Shown here piece after piece: positions 20,171 to 31,397 of a stretch of DNA of 64,000 nucleotides. Position 1 is the first letter of the stretch. Every line of letters begins with the position of its first letter. Origin of the DNA: Nosema muscidifuracis (Eukaryota; Microsporidia; Nosematidae); contig JAIOKI010000010.1 in the NCBI GenBank assembly GCA_028335825.1, positions 124,001 to 188,000 on the forward strand. Direction: 5' to 3'. Position numbers and translations under genes: made by a program. The notes beneath the pieces are model-generated. The model made no database searches, was not told where the DNA came from, and saw only the letters and a list, made by a program, of their open reading frames with translations.

Positions 20171-23100
20171 TTAAAAACCAAAGAAATCTCCTAAAATTCC
20201 TCTTTTCTTAACCTTCAATGTAGATGCATCTCTACAGAAATTAAATCCTAATCTAATGGTAGATCCAATCTTCTTAAAAGTCTTAGAATCTGTAAGTTTA
20301 AATTCTATTTCACTAAATCCTTCATTAATATTATGAAGAGGAAATTCTATAAAAGATAGTAAAGAATTTTTAGTACTAGAATTATTATCATATATTTGAA
20401 TAGTAAATAAATCTCTAAGTTTATCTACACTCATAACAAATGATTCATAAAATATTGGATCATTAGTTTCTGGTGCAGGTTTAGTCTTAAAAACCTTATT
20501 ATCATTGACTAATATCTTAACAAAGGCATTTACTCTACCACTCTCTGAAGATTTAAGATTTTTAGCTGATTTTATATAAACTTCAAGGAAACCTTTCTTA
20601 AGATTAGAAGGAGCTGAATATGTACAAGTCTGAATTTCAGTCTGAAGATCTACAGCTAAACCAAATTCATTTAAAGTCATTTTTTCATTAGCAAATCTTT
20701 TTGGTATAACACATTTTCCAAGTATACGATTCTCTCCTTGATCTCCATTTTTAATTATAGCACTAATTTCTTCTTTACCTGATAATAAAGTAAATACATT
20801 ATTAATTTGTTTATCCCTACTAAAAGCTGATGCTTTAATTATTCCATCTTGATTCCTAAATTCTACAAAAACTTCTTCATTAAGTCCATAAAATTTACCT
20901 AATTTTACTTGTACAATTTTTAAAGTATCTTTTTTAGATGGACTACCTGTATAATCTTCAAGATATTCTCCTTCAGTTCTTAATGTAACAGATATATTAT
21001 CATTAAGAATTAAAGCTACTCTTTTAGATTCTTCTGTATAATTTATTGGAATATCTTCTTCTCCTAAAAATACATCTCCATTTACAGTTTCTTTGAATAA
21101 TTTAAACTTTAACACGTCATTGTGATGTACAGGTACAAAAATATTCTTTTTTATAGGTAATTCTGATGTAAATGGATCCATAGTAAAACTATCAGTATTA
21201 GTTTCTATTACCCCATAAAATATTCCATTTTCACTTACTGTTTCTACTGTTATTTTTTGAATAGATGTATATTTAACAATATTTTCATTTTTCTCTTCAA
21301 GATCAATATAATTTAAATCAAATTGAAGTTCCATTTTTCCACATCTTGCATCTCTTAATTTATATTTTAAAGTTGTTCCTTCCACTATATCACTTAAATC
21401 TAATCTAAGTCTTCCTATAATTTCTGAATTTTTATCATTTATTATACATATTGATACTACATCTACTGATAAATCTCTAGAGAAAAATTGAAATATTTCG
21501 TTATAATTTGGAGAATTATTATTAAATACACGTTTAGATTCAAATATATAAAAAGTACTAGAAGATGGAGGAAGAAGTTTCAAAGTAGTTGATTCATTAC
21601 CTATTTTTATATTATTTATCTCATCTTCTTCAGTTTTAAGTACACCTGAAACTATCATAGCAGCAGCACTACTCGTATTTTGAATATATTCTAAAGGTAA
21701 AGAATTTTGATTTTTATTTAAAGGAGAAACTATTACAGTACAAAAACTTGAATAAATTTCTCCTTTATCATCATTTATACTTTGCATATTTTCTACACCT
21801 ATTAATTTCATAGTTACAATTGCACTTTTAGTTTTCTTTTTCTGTATAGGATAAAATACAAGATTAGTATTCAAATAAGCGTAAGTTTGTTCATTTTTTG
21901 TTAATCTTATCTTATTAAAAACTGATCTTCTTGGTTTTATCTTAATAATTTTTTTATTATCAAGTTCGCATTTCTTATTATTAAGTTCGCACTTTTTATT
22001 GTCAGATTCGCATTTTACTTTTTCATCTTTTATTTCTTTTTGAATATCTTCATCATCTATTTTAATATCTTCTTCTAAATGAACATTTCTTAAAAAAAGT
22101 GATCCACTACTTTTTATTGAACTTCTATCTCCAAAAAATGTTAATCCAATCTTTTCATCTACATTTTGTATGATAGTATAAAAATATTCATTAAAAACGA
22201 GATTTTTACCAGCTCTAGAAGATGTTTGAAATTCTGGTCTACCATCAATATCAACTTCACCTATAAGTTTTTCATCCTCATCATTTTCTAAAGATAATAT
22301 TTGTACACAAGCTATTCCTATATTATATCCTTTAGATTGAGAGATTTTATCTACATCAATTATTAAAGAATTAGGATTAATTATTTCTTTAGACATTACA
22401 CCTACTATAGTTTTCTTTATCCATGTACTTAATCCTGGTATATCCATAAGATCAACAGTTTTTAAAGGTACTAAAGTAAAATCAAAATCAGGAACTTCCA
22501 TCAAACATACTTCTACATCTTTAATAAAATTATTCTTAGGTACAAGATTTATAGTAGCTCTAAGTCTACCAGTAAAATAAAATTCTTTAACCATTATAGG
22601 TAAATTAAATCCTAAAGAATTTCTTGTTCCTAATCTAGCATGTAATATAATTTTAGAATTCCATTTCTTCTTTTCACCTAAAAAATAATCTACTGCATCT
22701 TTACTAGCTTCTAAAGGAACAAATCCTAAATTAATATCTAAAGTTACACTATTATCTTTAGATGAATGATAAGTTATTTTATCAATGAAAGGTGGATGAC
22801 TTCCTAAAGTAAATTCAGTTAATTTAAGTTCATTTAAAAAAGGTGGACAAATTTTTAGTAATTCTCTATTAACATTCTGATATACATCATTTGATATTAT
22901 AGGTTCAGCTACATCCCAGAATTTCTCTACAATATAATTTATCCATTCTACTGATTCACCTACATATTTTGATTTTTCTCTTCTTGTTCTGTCATTGATA
23001 AGTGATTTTAAACTATTAGTAAACTTCTTAATCTTCCTATTGTATACAAAATATACTGTATAAGATACAAACAAAATATAAAAAATATTTAGATTAAATT

Positions 23101-23302
23101 TTCCTACTATGTATCCTCCAAATACACCAAAAAATATTATAGCAGGTATTCTAAGATAAAAGAATAATCCTTCTTTTGGATCAATATCTAAAGAACTTCT
23201 ATAATCTTCTATTTTAGATTTATATTGGTGTGGTAGAGCTTTCTTATAACGAACAGGTATGTCTAAAGGATTTAGAGGTTTTGATTTATTTTCTTTTTTC
23301 AT
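20171..23302 (-). CDS. Tricalbin/extended-synaptotagmin-like SMP and C2-domain protein
   Basis: Tricalbins tether the ER to the plasma membrane and transfer lipids. The 1043-residue protein has a basic N-terminus, a hydrophobic hairpin (about 48-85, IPAIIFFGVFGGYIVG and IFYILFVSYTVYFVY) and an SMP domain (about 110-320). The SMP domain holds FTLGSHPPFIDKITYHS, VTLDINLGFVPLEAS and GRLRATINLVPKNNF. Several C2-like beta domains follow, the clearest near residues 905-1015 (LKKGFLEVYIKSAKNLK, VKILVNDNKVFKTKP, FTIQIYDNNS). A short Lys/Cys-rich internal repeat (KKCELNN, KKCELDN) lies near 435. Length is near yeast Tcb proteins (about 1,200). CCC lies 8 bases before the start. Confidence 0.88.
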   Translation of the reverse strand: MKKENKSKPLNPLDIPVRYKKALPHQYKSKIEDYRSSLDIDPKEGLFFYLRIPAIIFFGVFGGYIVGKFNLNIFYILFVSYTVYFVYNRKIKKFTNSLKSLINDRTRREKSKYVGESVEWINYIVEKFWDVAEPIISNDVYQNVNRELLKICPPFLNELKLTEFTLGSHPPFIDKITYHSSKDNSVTLDINLGFVPLEASKDAVDYFLGEKKKWNSKIILHARLGTRNSLGFNLPIMVKEFYFTGRLRATINLVPKNNFIKDVEVCLMEVPDFDFTLVPLKTVDLMDIPGLSTWIKKTIVGVMSKEIINPNSLIIDVDKISQSKGYNIGIACVQILSLENDEDEKLIGEVDIDGRPEFQTSSRAGKNLVFNEYFYTIIQNVDEKIGLTFFGDRSSIKSSGSLFLRNVHLEEDIKIDDEDIQKEIKDEKVKCESDNKKCELNNKKCELDNKKIIKIKPRRSVFNKIRLTKNEQTYAYLNTNLVFYPIQKKKTKSAIVTMKLIGVENMQSINDDKGEIYSSFCTVIVSPLNKNQNSLPLEYIQNTSSAAAMIVSGVLKTEEDEINNIKIGNESTTLKLLPPSSSTFYIFESKRVFNNNSPNYNEIFQFFSRDLSVDVVSICIINDKNSEIIGRLRLDLSDIVEGTTLKYKLRDARCGKMELQFDLNYIDLEEKNENIVKYTSIQKITVETVSENGIFYGVIETNTDSFTMDPFTSELPIKKNIFVPVHHNDVLKFKLFKETVNGDVFLGEEDIPINYTEESKRVALILNDNISVTLRTEGEYLEDYTGSPSKKDTLKIVQVKLGKFYGLNEEVFVEFRNQDGIIKASAFSRDKQINNVFTLLSGKEEISAIIKNGDQGENRILGKCVIPKRFANEKMTLNEFGLAVDLQTEIQTCTYSAPSNLKKGFLEVYIKSAKNLKSSESGRVNAFVKILVNDNKVFKTKPAPETNDPIFYESFVMSVDKLRDLFTIQIYDNNSSTKNSLLSFIEFPLHNINEGFSEIEFKLTDSKTFKKIGSTIRLGFNFCRDASTLKVKKRGILGDFFGF

Positions 23303-24174
23303 TTTTATGGGATATTTTATTTTTTTAATTATTTATTTTAACTTAAAACGTGTTTTATATAAAAAAAGTTGATATTGGTGAATTATTTGAAAATAAACTG
23401 ATATTTAAAAATGATTTGACTATAAGTTGATATTAGTGGATGAAAAATATTTTAATAGTAGTTGGATTATTTTAAATATTTTAATTATATTTGGATTATT
23501 TATAATATTTTAGAAGTAGTAAATTATTTGAAAATAAACTGATATTTAAAAATGATTTGACTATAAGTTGATATTAGTGGATGAAAATATTTTAATAGTA
23601 GTTGGATCATTTTAAATATTTTAATTATATTTGGATTATTTAAAAATAATTTTAAATAAGTTAATTTAAAGGATGATTTCAAATAAGTTGATTAAAGTAG
23701 GAAATTCAATAAAAAGTTGATAATTAAAGATTTTTATATTTTTAAGTTATAAATTAATTATTTTTTATGCATTAAATAATTTTTGAAATTTCTTAAATTT
23801 TAAATAATGTCAATTTTTAATAATTTCCCTTTATAAAAAATAATTAATTTTTATATCAATCGACTTCTTTAAAAGTACCATTTTCTTATTAAAATAATTA
23901 GTTCAAATATAAATCAACCTTTTTAAAAATAATTAATTTTTATATCAATCGACTTCTTTAAAAATACTATTTCCTTAAAAACAATTAGTTTAAATATTAA
24001 CCCTTTCCTTAAAAATAATTAGTTTAAATATCAATTATCTCCTTAAAAATACCATTTTCTTATTAAAATCAATTAGTTTAAATATAAATCATTTTTTTAG
24101 AAATACTATTTCCTTAAAAAGAAAACCTATTTTTAAATATTGCATAAAAACTTTATAAAAAAATATGAAAATAA
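23303..24174. repeat. Divergent gap with a ~125-bp direct duplication and a second repeat cluster
   Basis: A ~125-bp block starting AATTATTTGAAAATAAACTG occurs at 23381 and again at 23522 (spacing 141) with very few differences. From about 23860 to 24125 a different family repeats TCAATCGACTTCTTTAAAA and AATTAGTTTAAATAT...CCTTAAAAATA. No gene is seen. The right end carries the coatomer start region. Confidence 0.7.
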
Positions 24175-24177
24175 GGG
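24175..24177 (+). promoter_or_regulatory. GGG-type start signature favouring the coatomer start at 24180
   Basis: GGG lies two bases before the ATG at 24180. An earlier in-frame ATG at 24165 has no such triplet before it. GGG-like variants of the microsporidian start signature are known, so 24180 is preferred; a third ATG at 24207 is also possible. Confidence 0.45.
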
Positions 24178-24179
24178 CA

Positions 24180-27131
24180 ATGATATCTAAAAAAATATCC
24201 AAAATAATGAGCCAACAAACTACTCGAGTAAAATCTGTTGATTTTCATCCAGTAAAACCTATCTTTATAATAGGTTTACATGATGGTAAAATTCAAGCTT
24301 GGGATTATAATTCTAATGCTTGTATACATGAATTCCTTGATCATGAATCTTCAGTCAGATCTGTTTGTTTTCACCCACATGGAGATTTTTTTGTAAGTGG
24401 AGGTGATGATAAAAAAATTAGAATGTGGGATTATACTAAAAGAAAATTACTTAAGATATTTAAAGGACATACTGATTTTATAAGAAGTGTAGATTTTCAT
24501 CCTACAAAACCATGGATTATTAGTTCATCAGATGATCAAAGTATCAGAATATGGAATTTTATGACTGGTAAATGTTTAGCACAAGCTACAGGTCATTCTC
24601 ATTATGTAATGTCAGCTAAATTTTTAGATGATACTACAATAATAAGTGGATCTCTTGATAATTCAATACGTATTTGGGATTGTAAAAATTTAATAGAAAC
24701 TGATAAAAAAAGTAAATTTGTTCCTAACATTATTGTAAAACAAATTGTACAAGGACATGATAGAGGAATTAATTTTATATCAGTTTGTAAAAAAGAAGAT
24801 GAAGATGAAATTTTAATAATATCAGGTGGTGATGATAGAGAAGTAAAAATATGGGAATATCGAAATGATTTAATAGAAAAAGAAAGCTATTTCGCTCATC
24901 AAGGATGTGTAACAAACGCGACTTTATATCAAAATAATGTAATAAGTGTAGGTGAAGATGGACTTTTTTGTATATTCGATTTAAAGACACATAAATATAA
25001 CAAATATTTTGTTGAAGGAAGATTTTGGACTTTATCTGGTAAAATGGGTAAATTTATTTGTGGACATGATAATGGATTTGAAATTCTTGAATATTCTGAA
25101 CCAAAATTAATTTGTAAAAGTGAAAAAGGATGTTTTTATTTGAAAAAAACACATTTCTATTTTTCAGATTTAAGTTCAGAAAGAAAAGTTTGTAAAGCAG
25201 AAGGAGATGTCATATCTTTACATTCTGTTAATAATTATTTACTTATTCAATATTCTAATAAATTTGAGATATATGAAAAAAATAATAAATTATATAAAGA
25301 TGAAGGAAAAGCTGTTCTTCTTTTTAAAGATGAATTATTAGTAGCTACTAAAAATGATTTAAATTTAAAAGTAAGAAATTTAAAATCTGAAGAAATTACA
25401 TCATTTGAAGTTGTTGATGGTGATTTATTATTTGGAGATAGTAAATATTTTTTTATATCTAATAATGGTGTATTAGTTAGATTCTCTATAGATGGATTTA
25501 TGGATACTCTTAATTTAGGATATTCTGTTGAAAAAGTTATTTCAAATGAAAAATTTTATGCTTTTATTTCTAAGAATAGGATATATATCTATGATTCTGA
25601 ATTTAATTTAATTAATTATAAACATGAAATTGTAAATATTTATGATGGATTTTTTTATGATGATATATTAATATATTCTACTACTAAACATTTAAAATAT
25701 ATATTTTCAGAAGAAGGTGTTATAATTAGTGTAGATACAAAAATTTATCCATTTTATTATGATCAAAATATAATATATTATTTATCTGATGATGGTATTG
25801 AGAGTATAGAAGTTAATCTTACAGAAATTGAGTTTAAGAAGTTAGTATTAGATAATAAAGATATAACATCTATTATAGAATCTGGATCTCTTCCAGGATT
25901 ATCTCCTTTATCTTTTTTAATTAAAAATAAGAAAGGAAATATAGCTTTACCTTATATAAAAAATAAGAAGCAAAGATTTGAATTATGTCTTAGTACAAAA
26001 AAACTTGATGAATGTATGAAATATTGTGAAGAAGAAAATGATCACCAGATGTATGAGAAATTATCTAATATAGCATTACAAGAGGGAAATTTTGAGATAG
26101 CTGAAAAGTGTTTAATATATTTAAATGAGTGGTATGATTTATTTTTATTGTATGTTTGTAGTAACAAAGTTGATAAAATGAAAAATTTATTAAATATTTG
26201 TGATGAATATACAGAAAAGATAGTTAGATTATATTTGGAAGATACAAAATATTTTTTTAATATAAATGAAAATGAATTTATTAAATCAAAAGAAGAGGAT
26301 TTTTTAAAGGATGAAGTTGAAAAATTAAAAATAAATGATAAAAATTCTACAAAGGAAGATATAATTGATGAATCTACAGAGGAAGATAAAATTGAAACAT
26401 CAACAGAAGAAGATAAAATTGATGAATCTACAGAGGAAGATAAAATTGATACATCAACAGAAAAAGAAATTGAGACATCTACAGAAAAAGAAATTGAAAA
26501 ATCTACAGAGGAAGAAATAATTGATAATAAAAGTCAATTTATAGATAATGATAAATTAAAAGAAATAGAATATGAAGAAGTTGAAATTGATACTGCATAT
26601 AATGAAGGACTAGAGAATGTTACTAAAGGTAATTTTATAAAGGCTTTGGAAATATTTAAGAATATTTTGTATACAATTGGAAATAAATCTTATAAGAAAG
26701 ATTATCTAGAAGATAAAAGAAAATTACTTGGTGCTTATATTTCAGGACTAATGACACAAATACTTCGTAAGAAAGAAAATGATGGATATAAGCAATTAGT
26801 CTATGCAAATTATTTCTCTACTTTAGATCTACAAGAAGAACATAAATTGTTAGCAATACAAGAACTTATAAATATATGCTTAAGAAATGGTAATCATTTA
26901 CAAGCTAAAGAATTAGCTGAATCATATCCAGTATCAAAAAATATTCCTAAGGTAGTGAAGAAAGCTTTGAAAATTGAAGATCCTGAGAATCAATATAATA
27001 TACCTGAAGGGGTATTCTGTTATGATGTTAAGGATTATAAGATGAAGAGTGTAAGTTGTATGTTCTGTTTTGTCAATAGTTATGAGGGTGATATTTGTAC
27101 TTTATGTGGGATAGGATATTTATCAAAATAA
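24180..27131 (+). CDS. COP1: Coatomer alpha subunit (COPI)
   Basis: Alpha-COP is part of the COPI coat that retrieves proteins from Golgi to ER. The N-terminal half is a WD40 propeller; RVKSVDFHP, FVSGGDDKKIRMWDY, GHTDFIRSVDFHPTKPW and SSSDDQSIRIWNF match alpha-COP closely. A second beta domain and alpha solenoid follow. The C-terminal domain ends with CMFCFVNSYEGDICTLCG and IGYLSK, as in alpha-COP. Between solenoid and C-domain (roughly residues 725-785) is a run of imperfect 9-11-residue acidic repeats of the type STEEDKIDE/STEKEIET. About 983 residues compared with about 1,200 in yeast. Starts at 24165 and 24207 remain possible. Confidence 0.93.
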   Translation: MISKKISKIMSQQTTRVKSVDFHPVKPIFIIGLHDGKIQAWDYNSNACIHEFLDHESSVRSVCFHPHGDFFVSGGDDKKIRMWDYTKRKLLKIFKGHTDFIRSVDFHPTKPWIISSSDDQSIRIWNFMTGKCLAQATGHSHYVMSAKFLDDTTIISGSLDNSIRIWDCKNLIETDKKSKFVPNIIVKQIVQGHDRGINFISVCKKEDEDEILIISGGDDREVKIWEYRNDLIEKESYFAHQGCVTNATLYQNNVISVGEDGLFCIFDLKTHKYNKYFVEGRFWTLSGKMGKFICGHDNGFEILEYSEPKLICKSEKGCFYLKKTHFYFSDLSSERKVCKAEGDVISLHSVNNYLLIQYSNKFEIYEKNNKLYKDEGKAVLLFKDELLVATKNDLNLKVRNLKSEEITSFEVVDGDLLFGDSKYFFISNNGVLVRFSIDGFMDTLNLGYSVEKVISNEKFYAFISKNRIYIYDSEFNLINYKHEIVNIYDGFFYDDILIYSTTKHLKYIFSEEGVIISVDTKIYPFYYDQNIIYYLSDDGIESIEVNLTEIEFKKLVLDNKDITSIIESGSLPGLSPLSFLIKNKKGNIALPYIKNKKQRFELCLSTKKLDECMKYCEEENDHQMYEKLSNIALQEGNFEIAEKCLIYLNEWYDLFLLYVCSNKVDKMKNLLNICDEYTEKIVRLYLEDTKYFFNINENEFIKSKEEDFLKDEVEKLKINDKNSTKEDIIDESTEEDKIETSTEEDKIDESTEEDKIDTSTEKEIETSTEKEIEKSTEEEIIDNKSQFIDNDKLKEIEYEEVEIDTAYNEGLENVTKGNFIKALEIFKNILYTIGNKSYKKDYLEDKRKLLGAYISGLMTQILRKKENDGYKQLVYANYFSTLDLQEEHKLLAIQELINICLRNGNHLQAKELAESYPVSKNIPKVVKKALKIEDPENQYNIPEGVFCYDVKDYKMKSVSCMFCFVNSYEGDICTLCGIGYLSK

Positions 27132-27340
27132 ATGTCATTTTTTAGTAAACTAAATATTATTTTTGATTTAAAATATAATTTATGATTATAAATATGAATA
27201 TCGTTAGATTGTAAATATTATTTTTAATTAAAAATATGAATGTTGTTAATTATAAATGAAATTTTGATTATAAATTATTTTTTGTTTAATTAAAAATATG
27301 AATGTTCTTAAATAAAAATAAATTTGTTAATTAAATAATT

Positions 27341-28765
27341 TTAATTGTATAGTTCACTTAAAAATGTTAATATACTTATATTATAAGTTAAACTATCATA
27401 ATTTATAAATACTGGTAATTTTATAGGTACTGGTGATCTTTTTTTAATATACTTAAAATCTTTCTTAAGTACATTATAATTATCTATTCTTAATCCTATT
27501 TTTTTAAAATCATCAATAAAATATTTATAATTATCAGCATCATACAATCTATAACACATCTTAATATAAAACCTAGTTTTATTTTTAAGAACTGTAAATA
27601 TATTTTTGATAAAATATCTAATTAAAGATTTAAACTTATCATCTGAAAAATACTTTCTTATTTCTAAGTATAAATTATCACCAAATAAATTATTAATCCT
27701 TTTAAGAACAATTCTATACACATCATCTACAGATAATCTATAAGAAAGAATATCAAGTTCGTTATTTAAATGTAATTTTAATAATTTTCTTATAACTAAT
27801 ATAGGACCATTAATATTTTTAGAATATCTTACTAAAGATGGAATTATAAAATTTGATTTCATTTTTTTATTCCAAATATCAGAAAATTTCAATTTGTTAG
27901 CATACAAGCTTAAGAAATTCTCCTGATTGAATAATAATCTAACAGTTTCATAAAAAAGAAAAATTTCGTCGTTATTAAATTTTATAGAAGAATTAACTAT
28001 CGAACTAATAAAATTTTTTAAATACAAATCGTCAGAATGAAGTTTGTACAAAACATATTCTACGAAATGATCTTCAATATCTTCAGTATTCTTCTCAAAT
28101 TTCTTGTATAAATTTTCGTACTCAGTATCTCTAAAAATAAGGTCAAATAAAAAATTTGTACCATTTGGTAACAAATAACAGTACGTTTTTAAAAACAAAT
28201 CGTCTTCATAAAAAAAATTGTACGATTTGTCGTTTCTTAAATATGATTTTAAAGTACCATCTATTATATTAATAGATACATTTGGTAATTTTAAATATTT
28301 ACGTAGTACTTTAACAAAATCATTCTCTTTAGATTTAAGAGTTTTGTCTATATTATCGACATCAGCAAAAACATCTACAAATATGTTTAAGATATTTTTA
28401 TCAAATTTTTTTATATGATCCGATACGAATTTTCCCATTTTTTCTAAAAGCTCTTCATTATAATCTGTAACAGCCCATTTAAATATCTTATAAAACATTT
28501 TCGTATGAATACTTTGTGGTGTATTTTTATTATCTTCGTAATGATAAGAAAGTTCCATAACATCCTCGTATAAACTTATTATCATTAATTCATTAATAGT
28601 ACTATCCTTATGATCTATGATTAAATCTGGTATACAACATTTTGTATTAGTTATATATTTACATGTTTCTTTTAAAAGAGTATCATTATTAAGAAAGTTG
28701 TATAAGTTATCGAATGAATTTAGTATTGGAACTGAGTATAATTTATAAAAAAATACTAGTAACAT
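27341..28765 (-). CDS. Secreted protein of unknown function (474 aa)
   Basis: No family recognised. The N-terminus MLLVFFYKLYSVPILNSF looks like a signal peptide. The rest is soluble, helix-rich and high in Asn, Lys, Asp, Phe and Tyr, with a cysteine pair (TKCCIPDL) near residue 43 and a basic stretch near the end (KKDFKYIKKRSPVPIKLP). The start follows two triplets of the start signature (minus strand CACCCGCCCTAAA before ATG). It converges with coatomer alpha across 209 bp of A/T. Confidence 0.7.
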   Translation of the reverse strand: MLLVFFYKLYSVPILNSFDNLYNFLNNDTLLKETCKYITNTKCCIPDLIIDHKDSTINELMIISLYEDVMELSYHYEDNKNTPQSIHTKMFYKIFKWAVTDYNEELLEKMGKFVSDHIKKFDKNILNIFVDVFADVDNIDKTLKSKENDFVKVLRKYLKLPNVSINIIDGTLKSYLRNDKSYNFFYEDDLFLKTYCYLLPNGTNFLFDLIFRDTEYENLYKKFEKNTEDIEDHFVEYVLYKLHSDDLYLKNFISSIVNSSIKFNNDEIFLFYETVRLLFNQENFLSLYANKLKFSDIWNKKMKSNFIIPSLVRYSKNINGPILVIRKLLKLHLNNELDILSYRLSVDDVYRIVLKRINNLFGDNLYLEIRKYFSDDKFKSLIRYFIKNIFTVLKNKTRFYIKMCYRLYDADNYKYFIDDFKKIGLRIDNYNVLKKDFKYIKKRSPVPIKLPVFINYDSLTYNISILTFLSELYN

Positions 28766-29708
28766 TTTAGGGCGGGTGAGTAAATTTTATTATAAAATAA
28801 AATGACTAATTTTTTAATAAATTAGTCATAAAAAAACAAAAGATTAATTTTTTTTTTAAATTTATTGTTTCATTTTTTGTATTTAATAATAATTTTTTAT
28901 AACATTTTAATTTTTAATAAATACGTGTAAAATATTCAAACTTAAAAAAATTAATTAAACAAAAAAAAATCTTTAAGATTAGCAATTTTTATCTAAAATC
29001 ATTTATTGTATGATAAAATTTTTAGTATAAATATATACTTAACTGTTAAATTAATTAATGAAAATATATTAAAGTAAGAAATAATATATTATTGTAAGAA
29101 ATATTTGTCTAACAAAGATATTATATATAAAAATGTTATATATTTAAATAAATTAATTTAATAGAAATGTTATATATAAAAAGAGAATATAATAAAAATA
29201 AGTTATATATTGTTATATATATAAATAAGTTATATATTAAAATGTTATATATAAATTTTTTACATAAAAATAAGTAATATATTAAAATGTTATATATAAA
29301 TAAGTCATTTATTAAGTAAAAATATTAAATAATTGTATATTTTTTGGTTAATTGATATATTCTGATCTAAAAAATAGATAAGAGATTTATTTAATAATCT
29401 TATAAAATGTAAACATTTTAAATAACAAAAATGAGTAAAAAGAAGTAAACGAAACTGAATTGATATAAAAATAACTTAAACCCACCCATAACCTAAAGAA
29501 TATCCATTTTATAGGAAATTCCTCTCCTAGAAAAGAAGTAATCTTTCTAGTTAAAAAAACGAAATCTAAGACTTTTGATCATATGGAATTTGATATATAG
29601 AAATCAACAAAAAAAAACTCTTGATAATTAGTAGAGAGAATAAGACACTTATTAAAAAAAGTGTACATAATAAAAATATTATATATAATAACATATTTTA
29701 ATTAACAT
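28766..29708. repeat. Long AT gap with TTATATATAAATAAG-type repeats
   Basis: From about 29100 to 29320 short units built on TTATATATAAATAAGTTATATATTAAAATG recur. A slightly more complex stretch at 29455-29640 (with AACCCACCCATAACC) has no usable ORF on either strand. No gene or RNA was recognised. Confidence 0.6.
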
Positions 29709-31397
29709 TTATACTTTATGAAATCCTTCTGTATTCAACACACTAAATTCTAACAAATTCTCCATATTCTCTTTAGTATCATAACTACCCATAAATAATT
29801 TATTAAGACAAGCACTTGCTCTAAATAATACATTTGGTACATTATTCTTCTCAATAATTATACGAAAATTATAATTATTAATTAACATAGGAATACTTCC
29901 TGAACCAGATATAAATTTAAGAAACTTTCTAAGAAATATTTGATCCTTGGTTTTTAATATTTCCCATAACCAAATAACTTCAGGTGTATCAGAAGTACAC
30001 ATATTATAAAGAGCAAAATCTTTAAGTAAACCAACATCAAGATTTCTTTCATTACTTATTAATAAAGACATTTCATCACTTTCAAATGTATCACGAAATC
30101 CTTCAGGGACTATTGAATAAAATCCTTGATATACGAATTCATAAGGAAGTTTCTTATCTTCATATAATTTATTATGTACAATACCAGAAATTACATCTAT
30201 TTTATTATTCTCATTAGATCCTGGTAAAATATCTTCATCTACTTCATTACGTAACATCCATAAAATATTCTTTTGATATTGAACATCTTGAATTTTTCTA
30301 ACTGTAAATTTTTTACGTAAAAGATTTTCGTAAAAAGATAAACTAAACGAATAATCAATATTCTCATTAAATAAAATTAGAAGACCTAAAAATACACCAA
30401 GATAAGTATAAAATATTTCATCTTCTAATCTATTCTTACCTTTAAATTCTTCTGGAAAATCTGTTATTAAAGGATGATTCATTCCCATTTCTTTAAGAGA
30501 TAATTTACGATAAGATTCTCTACAATTATTTTTTATATTACAATCAACATAATCTACACAAACTTCTAATCTACTATCATTTAATATTTCAAGACTTGTT
30601 TCATAAAGAAATTCTCTTAATAAAGCTCCATAATCTTGTCCCATTTCATCTATAAAAGAAACATGTATTTTTTTACTTCTTAATTTATCAATATTCTTAA
30701 TTAAAAATAAAGCAGTAGAATCAAGAATATGATTTCTCTTTACATTAATTTTTAAAGGAATAAGATTACGTAATGATAAAAAATTAATATTACTAACTAA
30801 TCCTTCAAAAGAATCAATCTTATCTCTAATTACATTATACATATAAGCAGGAGATTTCCAATAACATAATTTAAGATTATGATTTACATATAAAATTTTC
30901 TTATTATAAACTGATGTATCCCATCCTGAAGGAAGAACTGTACTTGATATTGATCTTGTATATGAAGTAGTATAATTTTCTTTGTTAATATAAAATTCCC
31001 TATTTTCGTAACTCATTCTTACACCAAATATTTCAGTACAATTTGATAAACTTTTACTTAATTCTTTAACATCTCCTTTACTATTTAAATTTTCTAAATA
31101 TGTTAATAAATTACCTTTAACTGTATTAAAAAATAAAATCCCTGAAAAACATGGATTATCAACTTCTATAGTAGATTCACCTATCTCAAATGTTTTACTA
31201 TAATCATAAATTATATTATCTATATCTATTTTAATATTTACATCAAATGTACTTATTTCTGTAATAAAACATAAAAAACAATTTCCAGTTCTCAAATTGA
31301 AAGTCTCATTGTTGATTTTTAAGTTGAATTGTTTACTAAATAACCAAGAAAACCATCCTTTTTGTTTAAGTTGTATTTTCGTAAGAATAAGCTTCAT
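29709..31397 (-). CDS. HECT-type E3 ubiquitin ligase, short form
   Basis: HECT ligases accept ubiquitin on a catalytic cysteine before passing it to a substrate. The C-terminal ~350 residues show the HECT core: VSFIDEMGQDYGALLREFL, FYTYLGVFLGLLILF in the N-lobe, then YQGFYSIVPEGF, FLKFISGSGSIP and the C-lobe string RASACLNKLFMGSYD with Cys530. The usual TCF context is ACL here. The protein ends shortly after the conserved GF. The N-terminal ~200 residues have no recognised substrate-binding domain. At 562 residues it is small for the family. CCCC lies about 16 bases before the start. Confidence 0.85.
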   Translation of the reverse strand: MKLILTKIQLKQKGWFSWLFSKQFNLKINNETFNLRTGNCFLCFITEISTFDVNIKIDIDNIIYDYSKTFEIGESTIEVDNPCFSGILFFNTVKGNLLTYLENLNSKGDVKELSKSLSNCTEIFGVRMSYENREFYINKENYTTSYTRSISSTVLPSGWDTSVYNKKILYVNHNLKLCYWKSPAYMYNVIRDKIDSFEGLVSNINFLSLRNLIPLKINVKRNHILDSTALFLIKNIDKLRSKKIHVSFIDEMGQDYGALLREFLYETSLEILNDSRLEVCVDYVDCNIKNNCRESYRKLSLKEMGMNHPLITDFPEEFKGKNRLEDEIFYTYLGVFLGLLILFNENIDYSFSLSFYENLLRKKFTVRKIQDVQYQKNILWMLRNEVDEDILPGSNENNKIDVISGIVHNKLYEDKKLPYEFVYQGFYSIVPEGFRDTFESDEMSLLISNERNLDVGLLKDFALYNMCTSDTPEVIWLWEILKTKDQIFLRKFLKFISGSGSIPMLINNYNFRIIIEKNNVPNVLFRASACLNKLFMGSYDTKENMENLLEFSVLNTEGFHKV

